This document shows positions 31,731 through 40,703 of a stretch of DNA of 48,324 bases, piece by piece. The notes below the pieces were generated by a model. That model ran no database searches, had not been told where the DNA came from, and was given only the letters and a program-made list of their open reading frames with translations. The stretch is taken from positions 1-48,324 of the forward strand of contig WARW01000010.1 in NCBI GenBank assembly GCA_013387215.1. Reading direction: 5' to 3'. This stretch comes from Patescibacteria group bacterium (GTDB lineage: Bacteria; Patescibacteriota; Microgenomatia; UBA12405). The first letter of the stretch is position 1, and the number at the start of each line of letters is the position of its first letter. The position numbers were made by a program, and so were the translations under genes.

Positions 31731-32501
31731 TTAGTTCAATAATTCCAAAATTCTTGCTTCTAGTTTGGCAAACTCTGGCAACAGCCTTGTCTTTAAAAGA
31801 CTTTCTTTTTTAATCAATTTTATGGAAAACTTTTTGATTATTTTTCCGGGGCTTCCTGACAATACAATTATTTTATTTCCTAAAAATATGGCTTCTTCGA
31901 TATTGTGGGTCACAAATATCATGGTTTTTTTAGTTTTTTGAGAAATATCAATTATTTCCTTATAAATTGAAGCTTTTGTAATTGGGTCTAATGAAGCAAA
32001 TGGTTCATCAAACAAAAGAACATCCGGATCGCAACTTAGGGCTCTGGCAATTCCAATTCGTTGCTGCATACCACCCGATAATTCGTGAGGATAATTATCC
32101 TTAAACTTTTCTAATTTAACTAAACGCAAATATCTTAATGCTTCAGTCTGAATTTGGTTCTTGGGAATTTTTTTTGACTTTAAAACAAATTCAATATTTT
32201 GGAGAGCCGTCTTCCAAGGAAACAAAGAATAATTTTGAAAAATAATCACTCTTTGATTGGAAGGTTTTGAAATCAATTTGCCTCTATGATAAATTTCTCC
32301 ACAGCTAGTTTTATTTAAACCAGAAATCAAGGATAAAAGTGTTGATTTGCCACAGCCAGATGGTCCCAAAATACATACAATTTCACCCTCTTTAACTTTA
32401 AAACTCACACCATCCAATGCTTTTACGGTTGTCTGATTATTATTTTTATATATCAAACCAACATTTCTGACATTAATAATTGATTTTTTCTTTAAGACCA
32501 T
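31731..32501 (-). CDS. ABC transporter ATPase, nitrate/sulfonate/taurine type
   Basis: A 256-residue ATP-binding subunit of the SsuB/TauB/NrtD class. Walker A is GPSGCGKST (46-54), the Q-loop is IIFQNYSLFPWKTALQNI, the signature is HELSGGMQQRIGIARAL, Walker B is DVLLFDEPFASLD, and the switch histidine is in MIFVTHNIEEAIFLG. The order permease-ATPase with a 10-nt overlap, plus the binding protein upstream, makes a complete importer with the radical SAM gene in the middle. The substrate cannot be read from the ATPase. Confidence 0.92.
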   Translation of the reverse strand: MVLKKKSIINVRNVGLIYKNNNQTTVKALDGVSFKVKEGEIVCILGPSGCGKSTLLSLISGLNKTSCGEIYHRGKLISKPSNQRVIIFQNYSLFPWKTALQNIEFVLKSKKIPKNQIQTEALRYLRLVKLEKFKDNYPHELSGGMQQRIGIARALSCDPDVLLFDEPFASLDPITKASIYKEIIDISQKTKKTMIFVTHNIEEAIFLGNKIIVLSGSPGKIIKKFSIKLIKKESLLKTRLLPEFAKLEARILELLN

Positions 32502-33232
32502 TTGACTAGTTTATTTTTTAATAAAACCATTAAATTATCCATCAAAAGACCGATTAATCCAATTGTAATCATGCCCACAATCACCTGATCCAATCTCAGC
32601 ATTTGCTGTCCAATCGTAATAAGATAGCCCAAACCAGTAAATGATGTCACCATTTCTGCTGCCACTACTGCCATCCAGGAAAAACCAATTCCCACCCTAA
32701 CTCCAGATAAAATATAAGGCAGTGAAGAAGGAACAATAACGTTTGTTAAAATCATCAATTTATTCGCTCCAAAACAACGTGCCACATCAAGATGTTGCTT
32801 AGATACATTTTCAACACCTGTTAAAGTGTTAAGGAAAACAGGGAAGAAAGCTGCAATCATAGTAATAAAATAACTCAGCCGGTCGCCCACCCCAAACCAC
32901 AAAATTGCCAATGGAATCCACGCAATTGGAGGAATAGGACGCAAAAAATTTATAAAAGGCGAAAAAATTGCTTTAGCTTTCTTATTCACTCCTAAAAATA
33001 AACCCAATGGCACTCCTGTAATTAACGCAATGATTAAACCGACTAAAACTCTCTTTAAACTAAATAAAATATCCAAGCCCATTTCGCCGCTTAAAACCAT
33101 ATTTACAAATGTTAAAAATATGGTTGAAGGTGAAGGCAAAATTAACTGGTTAAGAAGATGGGCTCGACTTGATATTTCCCAAATAGTTAATACTAATATA
33201 ATCAAAAACCCTCTCCAAAAGGTATTTTTCAT
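32492..33232 (-). CDS. ABC transporter permease, SsuC/TauC type
   Basis: A 246-residue inner-membrane permease with about six helices. The coupling (EAA) loop is VSKQHLDVARCFGANKLMILTNVIVPSSLPYILSGVRVGIGFSWMAVVAAEMV. The N-terminal part has LPSPSTIFLTFVNMVLSGEMGLDILFSLKRVLVGLIIALITGVPLGLFLG, characteristic of the sulfonate/taurine/nitrate group. Its start overlaps the end of the radical SAM gene by 4 nt, so the operon is translationally coupled. Confidence 0.92.
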   Translation of the reverse strand: MKNTFWRGFLIILVLTIWEISSRAHLLNQLILPSPSTIFLTFVNMVLSGEMGLDILFSLKRVLVGLIIALITGVPLGLFLGVNKKAKAIFSPFINFLRPIPPIAWIPLAILWFGVGDRLSYFITMIAAFFPVFLNTLTGVENVSKQHLDVARCFGANKLMILTNVIVPSSLPYILSGVRVGIGFSWMAVVAAEMVTSFTGLGYLITIGQQMLRLDQVIVGMITIGLIGLLMDNLMVLLKNKLVKWS

Positions 33233-34701
33233 TTTATTTTTCTTGATTCTTCTAGAGCTTTGCCTTTTTTAAATTCGACAGGTTTATCAAGATAAACATT
33301 TTCCTCAAGCTCGTAATTGTATGGTCTTTGTTCAATCATGGTATTGACCGCATGATAGGCATATCTCAATTGTTCTTTAGTTAAATACTTCGACATGCTG
33401 ATAAAACCAGGTCTATCAATATCTTCTTCAACTGATTCTTCAGTCGACAGCCAATACAAATGAGCCAATTCATCTTTTATAATTCCGTCTTTAAGGGCCT
33501 GACGATAAAGTGCAGTTCCAGGAATAATTGATAAATATTTTACTCGGGTAATTTCCTTAAATTCTTTACAAAATTCGATTAAATTATCTATCATTTCCTG
33601 TGTTTCGTCTGGTGCGCCTACAATTAAAAGTCCACCGCATTTTATGCCTGATTCACGGGTAAGATTAATAGTATTCAAAATTGCATGTTTTGTGGTGCCT
33701 TTACGGTAACAATCTAAAACGTCTTGTGTAATTGATTCAAATCCATACAAAATCAAATCGCAGCCTCTTTCCTTCATGTGTTTCAAAACTGGCAAATCCA
33801 CTCCAACTGCTCTAGCAAAACAAATCCATCTATGTGGATGCGCAGGAAAAGCTTCATCTAATAGTTTGTGGACAAATTCTTTGTCTGTCACAAAAGTTAA
33901 ATCATTCCACCAAGCAAACTTAAAGTTATATTTTCCTAAATATTCAAGTTCGCGTTTAACCCGGTCAATTGATTTATATTTTAACTTTGGCATTGGCCGA
34001 TAACAAAATGCACAATTGCAAACACATCCGCGAGAATAACTCAAAAATATTTCTGGAATATCTTTTCCTTCATACATTTCCCAAACAGAAAAATCTTGAA
34101 AGGGGACTGCATCTAAATTATCCATTTGTTCTCGCTCTTTATTTAAAACCAATTTATGATCTTTGTCATACCATGCAAGTCCATCAATTTCCTCAATTGC
34201 TTTGGCAAATTCATTTTTAGAAAGATAGTCCATTAATTCAGTCAATGTTAATTCGCCTTCGCCAACTACAGCATAATCAGCCACCGTATTCTTCATTATC
34301 AATTCTGGAGCCGAGGTCACTAAAGGACCACCTAAAATAATCGTACAGTTTGGATTTTCTTTTTTAGCAATCTCACAAGCTGCCTTAATATAGGGGAAAT
34401 TATCCTCATAAGTAGAAATTCCAATAATATCGTAATCCTTAAGCTTTCCCACTAAATCGTTTGCATCTTTAATCGCTCTTTGATCAAAAAGTCTAAAACC
34501 ATAACCAAGTCCTCTAATTAATGAGGCAATAATAGATGGACCTTCAAATGGTGCTCTATGAGCCCATTCCCATCCACAAGGCATCACAAAAGGTGATGGG
34601 GGAACAATTAATCCATACTTAATTTTACTAGTTACTTTGGCTTTATCTGGCAATGGCAAAGCCAATAACCTTTTATAAGTTAACGTTTCAGATGGCAACA
34701 T
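33229..34701 (-). CDS. B12-binding-type radical SAM enzyme
   Basis: A 490-residue class B-like radical SAM protein. The N-terminal half (about 55-165) has the Rossmann-like B12-binding fold: PSIIASLIRGLGYGFRLFDQ, YDIIGISTYEDNFPYIKAACEIAK, CTIILGGPLVTSAPELI and DYAVVGEGELTLTELMDYL. The DxHxxG cobalamin motif is absent. The radical SAM core starts at FLSYSRGCVCNCAFCYRP, with 4Fe-4S ligands C226, C230 and C233. The SAM-barrel continues through LILYGFESITQDVLDCYRKGTT. A strong SD (AGGAGG) precedes the ATG. It lies between the binding protein (11 nt upstream) and the permease (4-nt overlap), so it belongs to the transporter operon. The reaction (methylation, tailoring or rearrangement) is unknown. 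Confidence 0.88.
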   Translation of the reverse strand: MLPSETLTYKRLLALPLPDKAKVTSKIKYGLIVPPSPFVMPCGWEWAHRAPFEGPSIIASLIRGLGYGFRLFDQRAIKDANDLVGKLKDYDIIGISTYEDNFPYIKAACEIAKKENPNCTIILGGPLVTSAPELIMKNTVADYAVVGEGELTLTELMDYLSKNEFAKAIEEIDGLAWYDKDHKLVLNKEREQMDNLDAVPFQDFSVWEMYEGKDIPEIFLSYSRGCVCNCAFCYRPMPKLKYKSIDRVKRELEYLGKYNFKFAWWNDLTFVTDKEFVHKLLDEAFPAHPHRWICFARAVGVDLPVLKHMKERGCDLILYGFESITQDVLDCYRKGTTKHAILNTINLTRESGIKCGGLLIVGAPDETQEMIDNLIEFCKEFKEITRVKYLSIIPGTALYRQALKDGIIKDELAHLYWLSTEESVEEDIDRPGFISMSKYLTKEQLRYAYHAVNTMIEQRPYNYELEENVYLDKPVEFKKGKALEESRKIK

Positions 34702-34712
34702 AAATCCTCCTT

Positions 34713-35738
34713 TTATTGCTGTTTAGTGTATGTTGGCACATCAACTAGCTTATTTATTAATTTTTGATCGAATAAGAATTTGGAAGTATCTTGCAATTTT
34801 GCAGTCAAAGCTGGTGAAATTGAAATATTAATATCTTCCGCCTTAGTGACATTGTAATTCACATTTTTAGGCGAGACTTGCATGATTAAGTTCTTGTCTA
34901 ATTTTGAATTATCGCTATACCATTGAGCCACTTGGTCTTTGTTTTGAGTCAAATAAAATGCAGCATCTTTAAGTGAGGCATTTAATTGAGCCACAGCTTC
35001 AGGATGTTTGTCTGCAAAATCTTTAGACATAACTGTCACCAGATCCATATCCGTATCTTTCAAAACTCGATATTGGTCTTTGTTGAGACCATCGGTCACA
35101 AACGGATCCCATAAAAGAGCCGCATCAATTTGTTTTGAGGCCAAAGCGGCTCTGATTGAAGCAGCATCAGGAAGATTGACCAAATCAATATTTTTTCCAG
35201 GTGTTAATCCAGCTTCTTCGACCCATTGAACAGCTGGTTTATGTGGAGAAGTTCCAAAGATTGTTCCAAGCTTTTTATTTTTTAAATCTTTAATTTCTTT
35301 AAACTTAGAATCTTTATTGACAACTAATGCCATTTTACCGTCAGCACCGAGCGAATCTATAGCATATGCATCAAAACCTTGTCCCACTAAAACTAAATAA
35401 ACCGATTCGCTGCAAAGCATTACATCTGCTTGATTGGAAACCATAGCCACTTTCATTTCTTTTCCTGTTCCATAAGCAGTAACTTTTGCATCTAATTTAT
35501 TATTTTTTAAAATTTCTGACTTTTGCAAAATAGTTCCAATTTGTCCAGTATAAACCGTTCCTAAAGCAGGATATGCAACATTTATTTTTGTTAAATCAGA
35601 TTTAGGAGGTACTTGTTTAGTCTTATAAGATTTATTGTCATTAAATTTTATAAATCCGACTATTGCAGCTAAAATTAATATAACCGCAAAAATACGAAAA
35701 TTATTTTTTGGAGGGGTTTGTATTATTTCATTTTCCAT
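34713..35738 (-). CDS. ABC substrate-binding protein, SsuA/TauA (NMT1) type
   Basis: The track's TTG start (35768) overlaps the promoter. The ATG at 35738 (MENEIIQTPPKNNFRIFAVI) is 7 nt after a TATATT and gives a clean N-terminal anchor (RIFAVILILAAIVGFIKF, about 15-32). The 341-residue protein has the family marks INVAYPALGTVYTGQIGTILQKSEI, AYGTGKEMKVAMVSNQADVMLCSE, LVVNKDSKFKEIKDLKNKKLGT and SIRAALASKQIDAALLWDPFV. It is membrane-anchored, not a lipoprotein, so it probably faces outward on a single-membrane cell. First gene of the radical SAM/ABC operon. Confidence 0.9.
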   Translation of the reverse strand: MENEIIQTPPKNNFRIFAVILILAAIVGFIKFNDNKSYKTKQVPPKSDLTKINVAYPALGTVYTGQIGTILQKSEILKNNKLDAKVTAYGTGKEMKVAMVSNQADVMLCSESVYLVLVGQGFDAYAIDSLGADGKMALVVNKDSKFKEIKDLKNKKLGTIFGTSPHKPAVQWVEEAGLTPGKNIDLVNLPDAASIRAALASKQIDAALLWDPFVTDGLNKDQYRVLKDTDMDLVTVMSKDFADKHPEAVAQLNASLKDAAFYLTQNKDQVAQWYSDNSKLDKNLIMQVSPKNVNYNVTKAEDINISISPALTAKLQDTSKFLFDQKLINKLVDVPTYTKQQ

Positions 35739-35795
35739 ATTTCCCAATATATACCTTCTATATATCAATGTCTAGCCCTTCTCTATTTTGATAAA

Positions 35796-36359
35796 TTAAT
35801 TACACTTCAAACTTGAAATAAAGTCATCAATTTTTTTATTTATATCAGAAGAATTTTTGTCTAAAAAATATTCTATTTGATACATACTTTTATTTTTTTG
35901 GCAGTAAATATATCCGATAGCTCCCTGATAAACCAACTGATCTTTTATACATGATCCAAATTGATAGCGGCTATTTAAATATGCTTTAAAAAATAAATTA
36001 TTATTTATATATACTTCTCTCGGTTTAAATTCATCTGCACATCCAGTTACATTTGATACCTCTCCAGGATATGGAGCAATATCATTTTGAAATAATTTTT
36101 GAAATTGATTTGCTTTTGTTTTTATCAAAGAATCAGCATCTTTAGCCTCAATTTTTTTATTAATTTCCAATCTCACATAATCGTTATCGAATTGATAAAG
36201 ACCTCTAAATGCTTCGGAGGAATTTTCATAAACATCATTAAGCTTATATTTTTTTTGATCAAGAAAATATATTCCGGATTTATTATCCATTTTATATAGT
36301 ACAAATGATATAACAGTAATCAACAGGATTAAAACAACTATTATCTTTTTTATATTCAT
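35796..36359 (-). CDS. Membrane-anchored hypothetical protein
   Basis: The track's start at 36371 uses a TTG in the divergent gene; the ATG at 36359 (MNIKKIIVVLILL, 187 aa) is better. Residues about 4-22 form an anchor. The outside domain (LDQKKYKLNDVYENSSEAFRGLYQF...) has two or three cysteines (C near 110, 135, 152 and a C-terminal LKCN) that could pair. No known family. Its start codon and that of the sulfatase-like gene are separated by one base (CATAATG), so the two genes share their promoter space. Confidence 0.6.
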   Translation of the reverse strand: MNIKKIIVVLILLITVISFVLYKMDNKSGIYFLDQKKYKLNDVYENSSEAFRGLYQFDNDYVRLEINKKIEAKDADSLIKTKANQFQKLFQNDIAPYPGEVSNVTGCADEFKPREVYINNNLFFKAYLNSRYQFGSCIKDQLVYQGAIGYIYCQKNKSMYQIEYFLDKNSSDINKKIDDFISSLKCN

Positions 36360-36360
36360 A

Positions 36361-37674
36361 ATGGTAATCAAGAAACGCTACTATTGCCTAATTATATTAC
36401 TATTTATTTTAGTACCTGTTTTGGCGTTATTTTTTAAGAATAAAAACGACATAAAAGCTTTAGAAAACTATCGTTGTCCTGATTGTAATGTCGTTTTAAT
36501 TTCCGTCGACACTCTCCGAGCCGATCATTTATCTTCATACGGATATCATCTTAACACTACTCCTAATATCGATAATTTTTTTAAAAACGGCGTTTACTTT
36601 AAAAACAATACATCAGCTAGTTCTTGGACACTGCCCGCCACAATGAGCATTATGACTGGATTGTTACCCAGCAATCATCATTTAACCAACAAACTTACGA
36701 TTGATGATAAAAACGGCAATGTTGAAGATATGACTTTAAAACCAGGTATTAAAACCATTGCTGAAATATTAAAAGATAATGGCTATAAAACTGGTGGTTT
36801 TACAGGAGGAGCTGGAGTTGATCATAGTTTTGGATTTGACAGGGGATTTGATGCTTATTTTGATAAAAATAATTTTGGCGGATTTTCTGATTCAATTAAC
36901 GAATCACTGAAATGGTTAAAAGAAAACAAGGATAATAAAACTTTCATTTTTTTGCATGGCTACGATGTCCACGGACAATTCCCAGTAAACTATGACAAAA
37001 GATTCGTCAAAAATTATAAAGGTAATTTAACTGGCTGTATTGAAGAGCAAAAATCCCTAAGAGAAGAAGGTTTATTTAATAAAAAAATTTCCCTGACTAA
37101 AGACGATGTTAAATTTTTGGTTGCACTTTATGATGAAAAAATCCAAAGGATGGATGAAAACTTAAATCGTTTTTTTGAAGAATATTCAAGAATCACCAAC
37201 AATAAAAAAACTATTTTTATTCTTGTTTCAGATCACGGTGATGAATTTTATGAACATGGTGAAATCGATCATGGACACAGTTTATATGACGAACTAATTA
37301 ACGTTCCTCTAATAATAAAACTACCCGATCAAAACAATAAAATAGAAATCACAAAAAGAGTCAGTTCACTTGATATTCTTCCCACTATCACCAATATTTT
37401 GAAAATCTACACACTCGACAAAATCGACGGCATTAATTTATTTTCCAACACCAAAAACAACCGCCAGATAATATCAGAAACTGAATATCGATATGTAGTA
37501 AATTTAAGGTCAGTAAAATCTGAAAATGGCTGGAAACTAATCGAAGATCTCACCAACAGAAAAAACCAGCTTTTTAATCTTATCTTCGATAAAAAAGAAA
37601 ATAACAATATTTATAGTACAGTTAAAAAATACGACAGGCAGCTAATTGACAAACTTAACACTTACTTTTTTTGA
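36361..37674 (+). CDS. Sulfatase-like membrane-anchored hydrolase (Thr nucleophile)
   Basis: A 437-residue alkaline-phosphatase-superfamily protein with an N-terminal anchor (about 8-25). Core motifs: VVLISVDTLRADHLSSYGYH (metal site), SSWTLPATMSIMTGLLPSNHH (nucleophile region), IFLHGYDVHGQF and ILVSDHGDEFYEHGEIDHGHSLYDELINVPLIIK (metal-binding Asp/His). Where sulfatases have the C/S-x-P-x-R formylglycine motif, this one has T90-L-P-A-T. It cannot be a formylglycine sulfatase and more likely acts on phosphate or phospho-diester bonds, as in LPG or teichoic-acid-related enzymes. It overlaps the convergent transporter gene by 20 nt. Confidence 0.82.
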   Translation: MVIKKRYYCLIILLFILVPVLALFFKNKNDIKALENYRCPDCNVVLISVDTLRADHLSSYGYHLNTTPNIDNFFKNGVYFKNNTSASSWTLPATMSIMTGLLPSNHHLTNKLTIDDKNGNVEDMTLKPGIKTIAEILKDNGYKTGGFTGGAGVDHSFGFDRGFDAYFDKNNFGGFSDSINESLKWLKENKDNKTFIFLHGYDVHGQFPVNYDKRFVKNYKGNLTGCIEEQKSLREEGLFNKKISLTKDDVKFLVALYDEKIQRMDENLNRFFEEYSRITNNKKTIFILVSDHGDEFYEHGEIDHGHSLYDELINVPLIIKLPDQNNKIEITKRVSSLDILPTITNILKIYTLDKIDGINLFSNTKNNRQIISETEYRYVVNLRSVKSENGWKLIEDLTNRKNQLFNLIFDKKENNNIYSTVKKYDRQLIDKLNTYFF

Positions 37675-38593
37675 TTATTTTAGAAACAAAGAAAGGGCTG
37701 AACAAAACTGAATGGGCAACAAATCCTAATGCTGGAGCAATAGCCGCCTTCGGGCTATAAAGAAGTAATACTGTGGACGCAATAGCAATATTTTTCATTG
37801 ATGTTGAAATCACCATCGAAAGACCTGTTTCATTAGATTTAAATAAACTGGAAATTGGTTTTAAAAATAAAAATAAATAGAAGTCCTGAACAAATGAAAT
37901 TAATAAAATAAATATAATATTTTGAATATCAGCATGTCCTAAAGGTAAGCGTTTAAACGAACTGCCAAATTGGATAAAAATTAAAGTGGATAGGATAAAA
38001 AAGTTCAATATTGGTAATGAATTTTTTATGAAATTGAAAATTACCGGAAGAAATTTTCTAATAAGAATAGACAATAAAATAGGCAAGGGGACTAAAATTA
38101 AAATATCCTTAAAAAGTAAAATACTAGGGATGTTTAGGTTATTTCCCATAAGTAACAACAGAATCAAAGGAATAACAATTGGTGATAAAACCATTGATGA
38201 AATCAAAAATAAAAACGAATTATTTTTATCGGCTTTGTAGTGGTTGGTAAAAAATGGAGCGACAGCTGCAGCCGGAGTTAATGCTGAAAAAACCAGACCA
38301 TATATGTATTGATCATCGGTCAGCAAAAGTTTGGCAAAAATCCAAACCACAAACGGACTTAAAATAAATATTAAAAAATTCGTAAAAAGTAATGGTTTGA
38401 AACCTGGAAAATTTTGTTTTAGCTGTTTTATATCAATAGTAAATCCGCTTAAAAACATTAAAAAGAATAATAAAAAAATTCCGTATGGGCTAAGAGAAAA
38501 AGCGGTATACTGAAATTTGAAACCTAAAATAATCGCCAAAAAAACGCCCAGACCGAAATATTTAGATAATAAATTATTTAGTTCTTTATACAT
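37655..38593 (-). CDS. Bile acid:sodium symporter family (BASS/SBF) transporter
   Basis: A 312-residue multipass protein with the SBF/BASS layout of about ten hydrophobic segments. Family sequences are LMFLSGFTIDIKQLKQNF, GLVFSALTPAAAVAPFFTNHYKADKNNSFLFLISS and SMVISTSMKNIAIASTVLLLYSPKAAIAPALGF, corresponding to the two Na+-site crossing helices. The substrate in bacteria ranges over bile acids, pantoate, sterols and other organic anions. It shares a palindromic -10 with the divergent phosphodiesterase gene and overlaps the sulfatase-like gene at its 3' end. Confidence 0.85.
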   Translation of the reverse strand: MYKELNNLLSKYFGLGVFLAIILGFKFQYTAFSLSPYGIFLLFFLMFLSGFTIDIKQLKQNFPGFKPLLFTNFLIFILSPFVVWIFAKLLLTDDQYIYGLVFSALTPAAAVAPFFTNHYKADKNNSFLFLISSMVLSPIVIPLILLLLMGNNLNIPSILLFKDILILVPLPILLSILIRKFLPVIFNFIKNSLPILNFFILSTLIFIQFGSSFKRLPLGHADIQNIIFILLISFVQDFYLFLFLKPISSLFKSNETGLSMVISTSMKNIAIASTVLLLYSPKAAIAPALGFVAHSVLFSPFFVSKIIKKSKC

Positions 38594-38604
38594 GCAACGA
38601 ATTG

Positions 38605-38612
38605 ATTATAAT
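38605..38612. promoter_or_regulatory. Bidirectional -10 element ATTATAAT
   Basis: ATTATAAT is its own reverse complement, so TATAAT occurs on both strands, offset by 2 bp (plus 38607-38612, minus 38610-38605). It is 9 nt before the phosphodiesterase ATG and 11 nt before the transporter ATG, so one element can serve both genes. Confidence 0.65.
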
Positions 38613-38621
38613 TGATTCCAA

Positions 38622-40673
38622 ATGATAAAGACATTAAGAATTGTATTTTTAATTGTTTTGGTTATGGGAAGTGTTTTTGCTTTTACTAAAAATAACAGCA
38701 ATAATAACGATCGAAAATTAAAATTATATTGGTTTATACCTGATGGTTTAAGAAACGATCCTGATATTTTTACTGTCTACAAATGGGCTCAAGAAGGTAA
38801 ACTTCCCAATATAAAAAAGATGATGGATAAAGGTTCTTATGGTTATTCGATTCCTGACTTTCCATCTCATACACCCACAAATTTCTCAACATTATTAACA
38901 GGGGATCATCCTAATACTCATGGTATTTCCGACGGAGCTATTCGGGTTGAAGGTTATCCACTAAATGTCTCTGCCATTAGCGGTTTTAAGGCAAATTCTA
39001 AATGGACAGATGCTGCTTGGACAATATTTGAAAAAAATAAATTAAAAACATTTTTATTATCGATTCCTGGTTCAACCCCTCCTGAGATGTCAAAAGGTTG
39101 GACAGTCAGAGGCAGATGGGGTGGTTGGGGAGCCGACTTTTACGCTATAAATTTCCAAGATAATTCCGATATAAATGATAATCAGTTAACCAATAAAAAT
39201 AATCGTCTTTTTAAAAATGGACCAGAATTAACCGAAGTCACCAATTCTTATCCTCAAAAAACTCAAATTGAAAATCTGAAATCGTTTTCGCCTGTTAAAG
39301 AAATCTCTCTAGATGCTTGGGATAATAATGCTCTGGGTTTTATTACCGATTCCACTGATGATAATAAAATTAATTACGATACTTTATCTATTTCTTTTGA
39401 TAAAAAACAAATTGCTGTTTCATTAAAAGCTGATCAATGGTCAGACTGGACACCTATAAAATTAAAATGGCGCACCAGAGATGATTTTAATTTATACACA
39501 CCCCAAAAAACTGAACTGGAAAAAGAATATGCCACTATTGATATTAATACCAACGTAAAAATAAAATTAATTCGATTAACTGAAGACGGTAAATTTAGAA
39601 TTAGATTTCTTTATAGTATTTTGAATAATACCCTTACTTCTCCTGCAAATTTAGCCGACGATCTTAATAAAAATGTTGGGCCGATGGTGGATTTTGCTGA
39701 TAATTTTCCGCCTCAGCTTGTATATTATCCCGAAGACAAACAAACCTTTTTAGACGAAGCCAATATGTCTTTAGATTGGCACAAGAAAGCCGCTTCTTAC
39801 ATAATTGATAAATATAAACCAGAAGTATTTATTCAAGATACTTACACTTCTAATCAAATGTTAACTTCCAAATGGTGGACAGGTTATCTCGATCCGGCCA
39901 GCCAAAGATATAAAGATATTACCGATGCTGACAGAGAAAAATTATGGAATGAAGTTAAATATATGTACCAAAAACTTGATGCCGTTATTGGTGAAGCCAT
40001 GAGTAAGGCTGATGATAAAACCACAATTGTATTTTCCTCAGACCATGGAGTGGCTGCTCTAAACAAAGAAGTTTATTTGAACAATTTATTTGCTCAAAAA
40101 GGCTGGTTAACAATTAAATATGATGAGAAAAATAAGATCTACGACATTGATTGGGATAAAACCAAAGTCGCCTTTTTAGAAAATACAAACATATATATTA
40201 ATCCAAAAGGTCTAGGTGGAAATTGGAAAAGAGCCTCTGGCGATGATTATGAAGCCTTAAGAAATGAGGTCATAAAAACACTCACCGAACTGAATGATAA
40301 TAATAATTTTCCTTTGGATAAATATGCTAAATGGGAAGACAGTGAAACTGTTTTTGGTCTGCCAAAATCACAATCAGGCGATATTGTTCTTGCCAACAAA
40401 ATCGGTTATCAATGGACAGAAGAAGTAACTAAAAATGGTGAACTGTTCAAAACACCATTGAAGTCTGGCTACAAACAGGGGATTATGGCAAAAGATCAAA
40501 AAGCTCTTTGGACTTCTTTTGTCATCATGGGACCAAATATAAAAAATAATTACGAAATAAAAAATCCCATTTCCAATGCCGACCAATTACCGACGATACT
40601 AAAATCAATCGGTATTAAAAGTAATGATAAATTTGATGGAAAAGTAATCGAAGAAATATTTAAAAACAACTAA
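38622..40673 (+). CDS. Type I phosphodiesterase/alkaline phosphatase family protein
   Basis: A 683-residue exported or anchored enzyme with an N-terminal hydrophobic segment (about 5-21, LRIVFLIVLVMGSVFAF). The catalytic core has LYWFIPDGLRNDP (metal Asp), IPDFPSHTPTNFSTLLTGDHPNTHGI (nucleophile Thr84 by alignment with nucleotide pyrophosphatase/phosphodiesterases) and TTIVFSSDHGVAALNKEVYLNNLF (Asp-His metal site). The middle (about 230-330) is a beta-rich insertion (WDNNALGFITDSTDDNK...LKADQWSDWTPIKLKW). Substrate unknown; with the sulfatase-like gene it makes two extracytoplasmic phosphatase-fold enzymes beside one anion transporter. Leaderless -10 at 9 nt. Confidence 0.85.
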   Translation: MIKTLRIVFLIVLVMGSVFAFTKNNSNNNDRKLKLYWFIPDGLRNDPDIFTVYKWAQEGKLPNIKKMMDKGSYGYSIPDFPSHTPTNFSTLLTGDHPNTHGISDGAIRVEGYPLNVSAISGFKANSKWTDAAWTIFEKNKLKTFLLSIPGSTPPEMSKGWTVRGRWGGWGADFYAINFQDNSDINDNQLTNKNNRLFKNGPELTEVTNSYPQKTQIENLKSFSPVKEISLDAWDNNALGFITDSTDDNKINYDTLSISFDKKQIAVSLKADQWSDWTPIKLKWRTRDDFNLYTPQKTELEKEYATIDINTNVKIKLIRLTEDGKFRIRFLYSILNNTLTSPANLADDLNKNVGPMVDFADNFPPQLVYYPEDKQTFLDEANMSLDWHKKAASYIIDKYKPEVFIQDTYTSNQMLTSKWWTGYLDPASQRYKDITDADREKLWNEVKYMYQKLDAVIGEAMSKADDKTTIVFSSDHGVAALNKEVYLNNLFAQKGWLTIKYDEKNKIYDIDWDKTKVAFLENTNIYINPKGLGGNWKRASGDDYEALRNEVIKTLTELNDNNNFPLDKYAKWEDSETVFGLPKSQSGDIVLANKIGYQWTEEVTKNGELFKTPLKSGYKQGIMAKDQKALWTSFVIMGPNIKNNYEIKNPISNADQLPTILKSIGIKSNDKFDGKVIEEIFKNN

Positions 40674-40703
40674 AACCTTCTCTAAATGTTATATTTATAT
40701 AAC

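Noticed and set aside
36361-37674. Formylglycine-dependent arylsulfatase
   Set aside because: The C/S-x-P-x-R motif needed for formylglycine is replaced by T-L-P-A-T.
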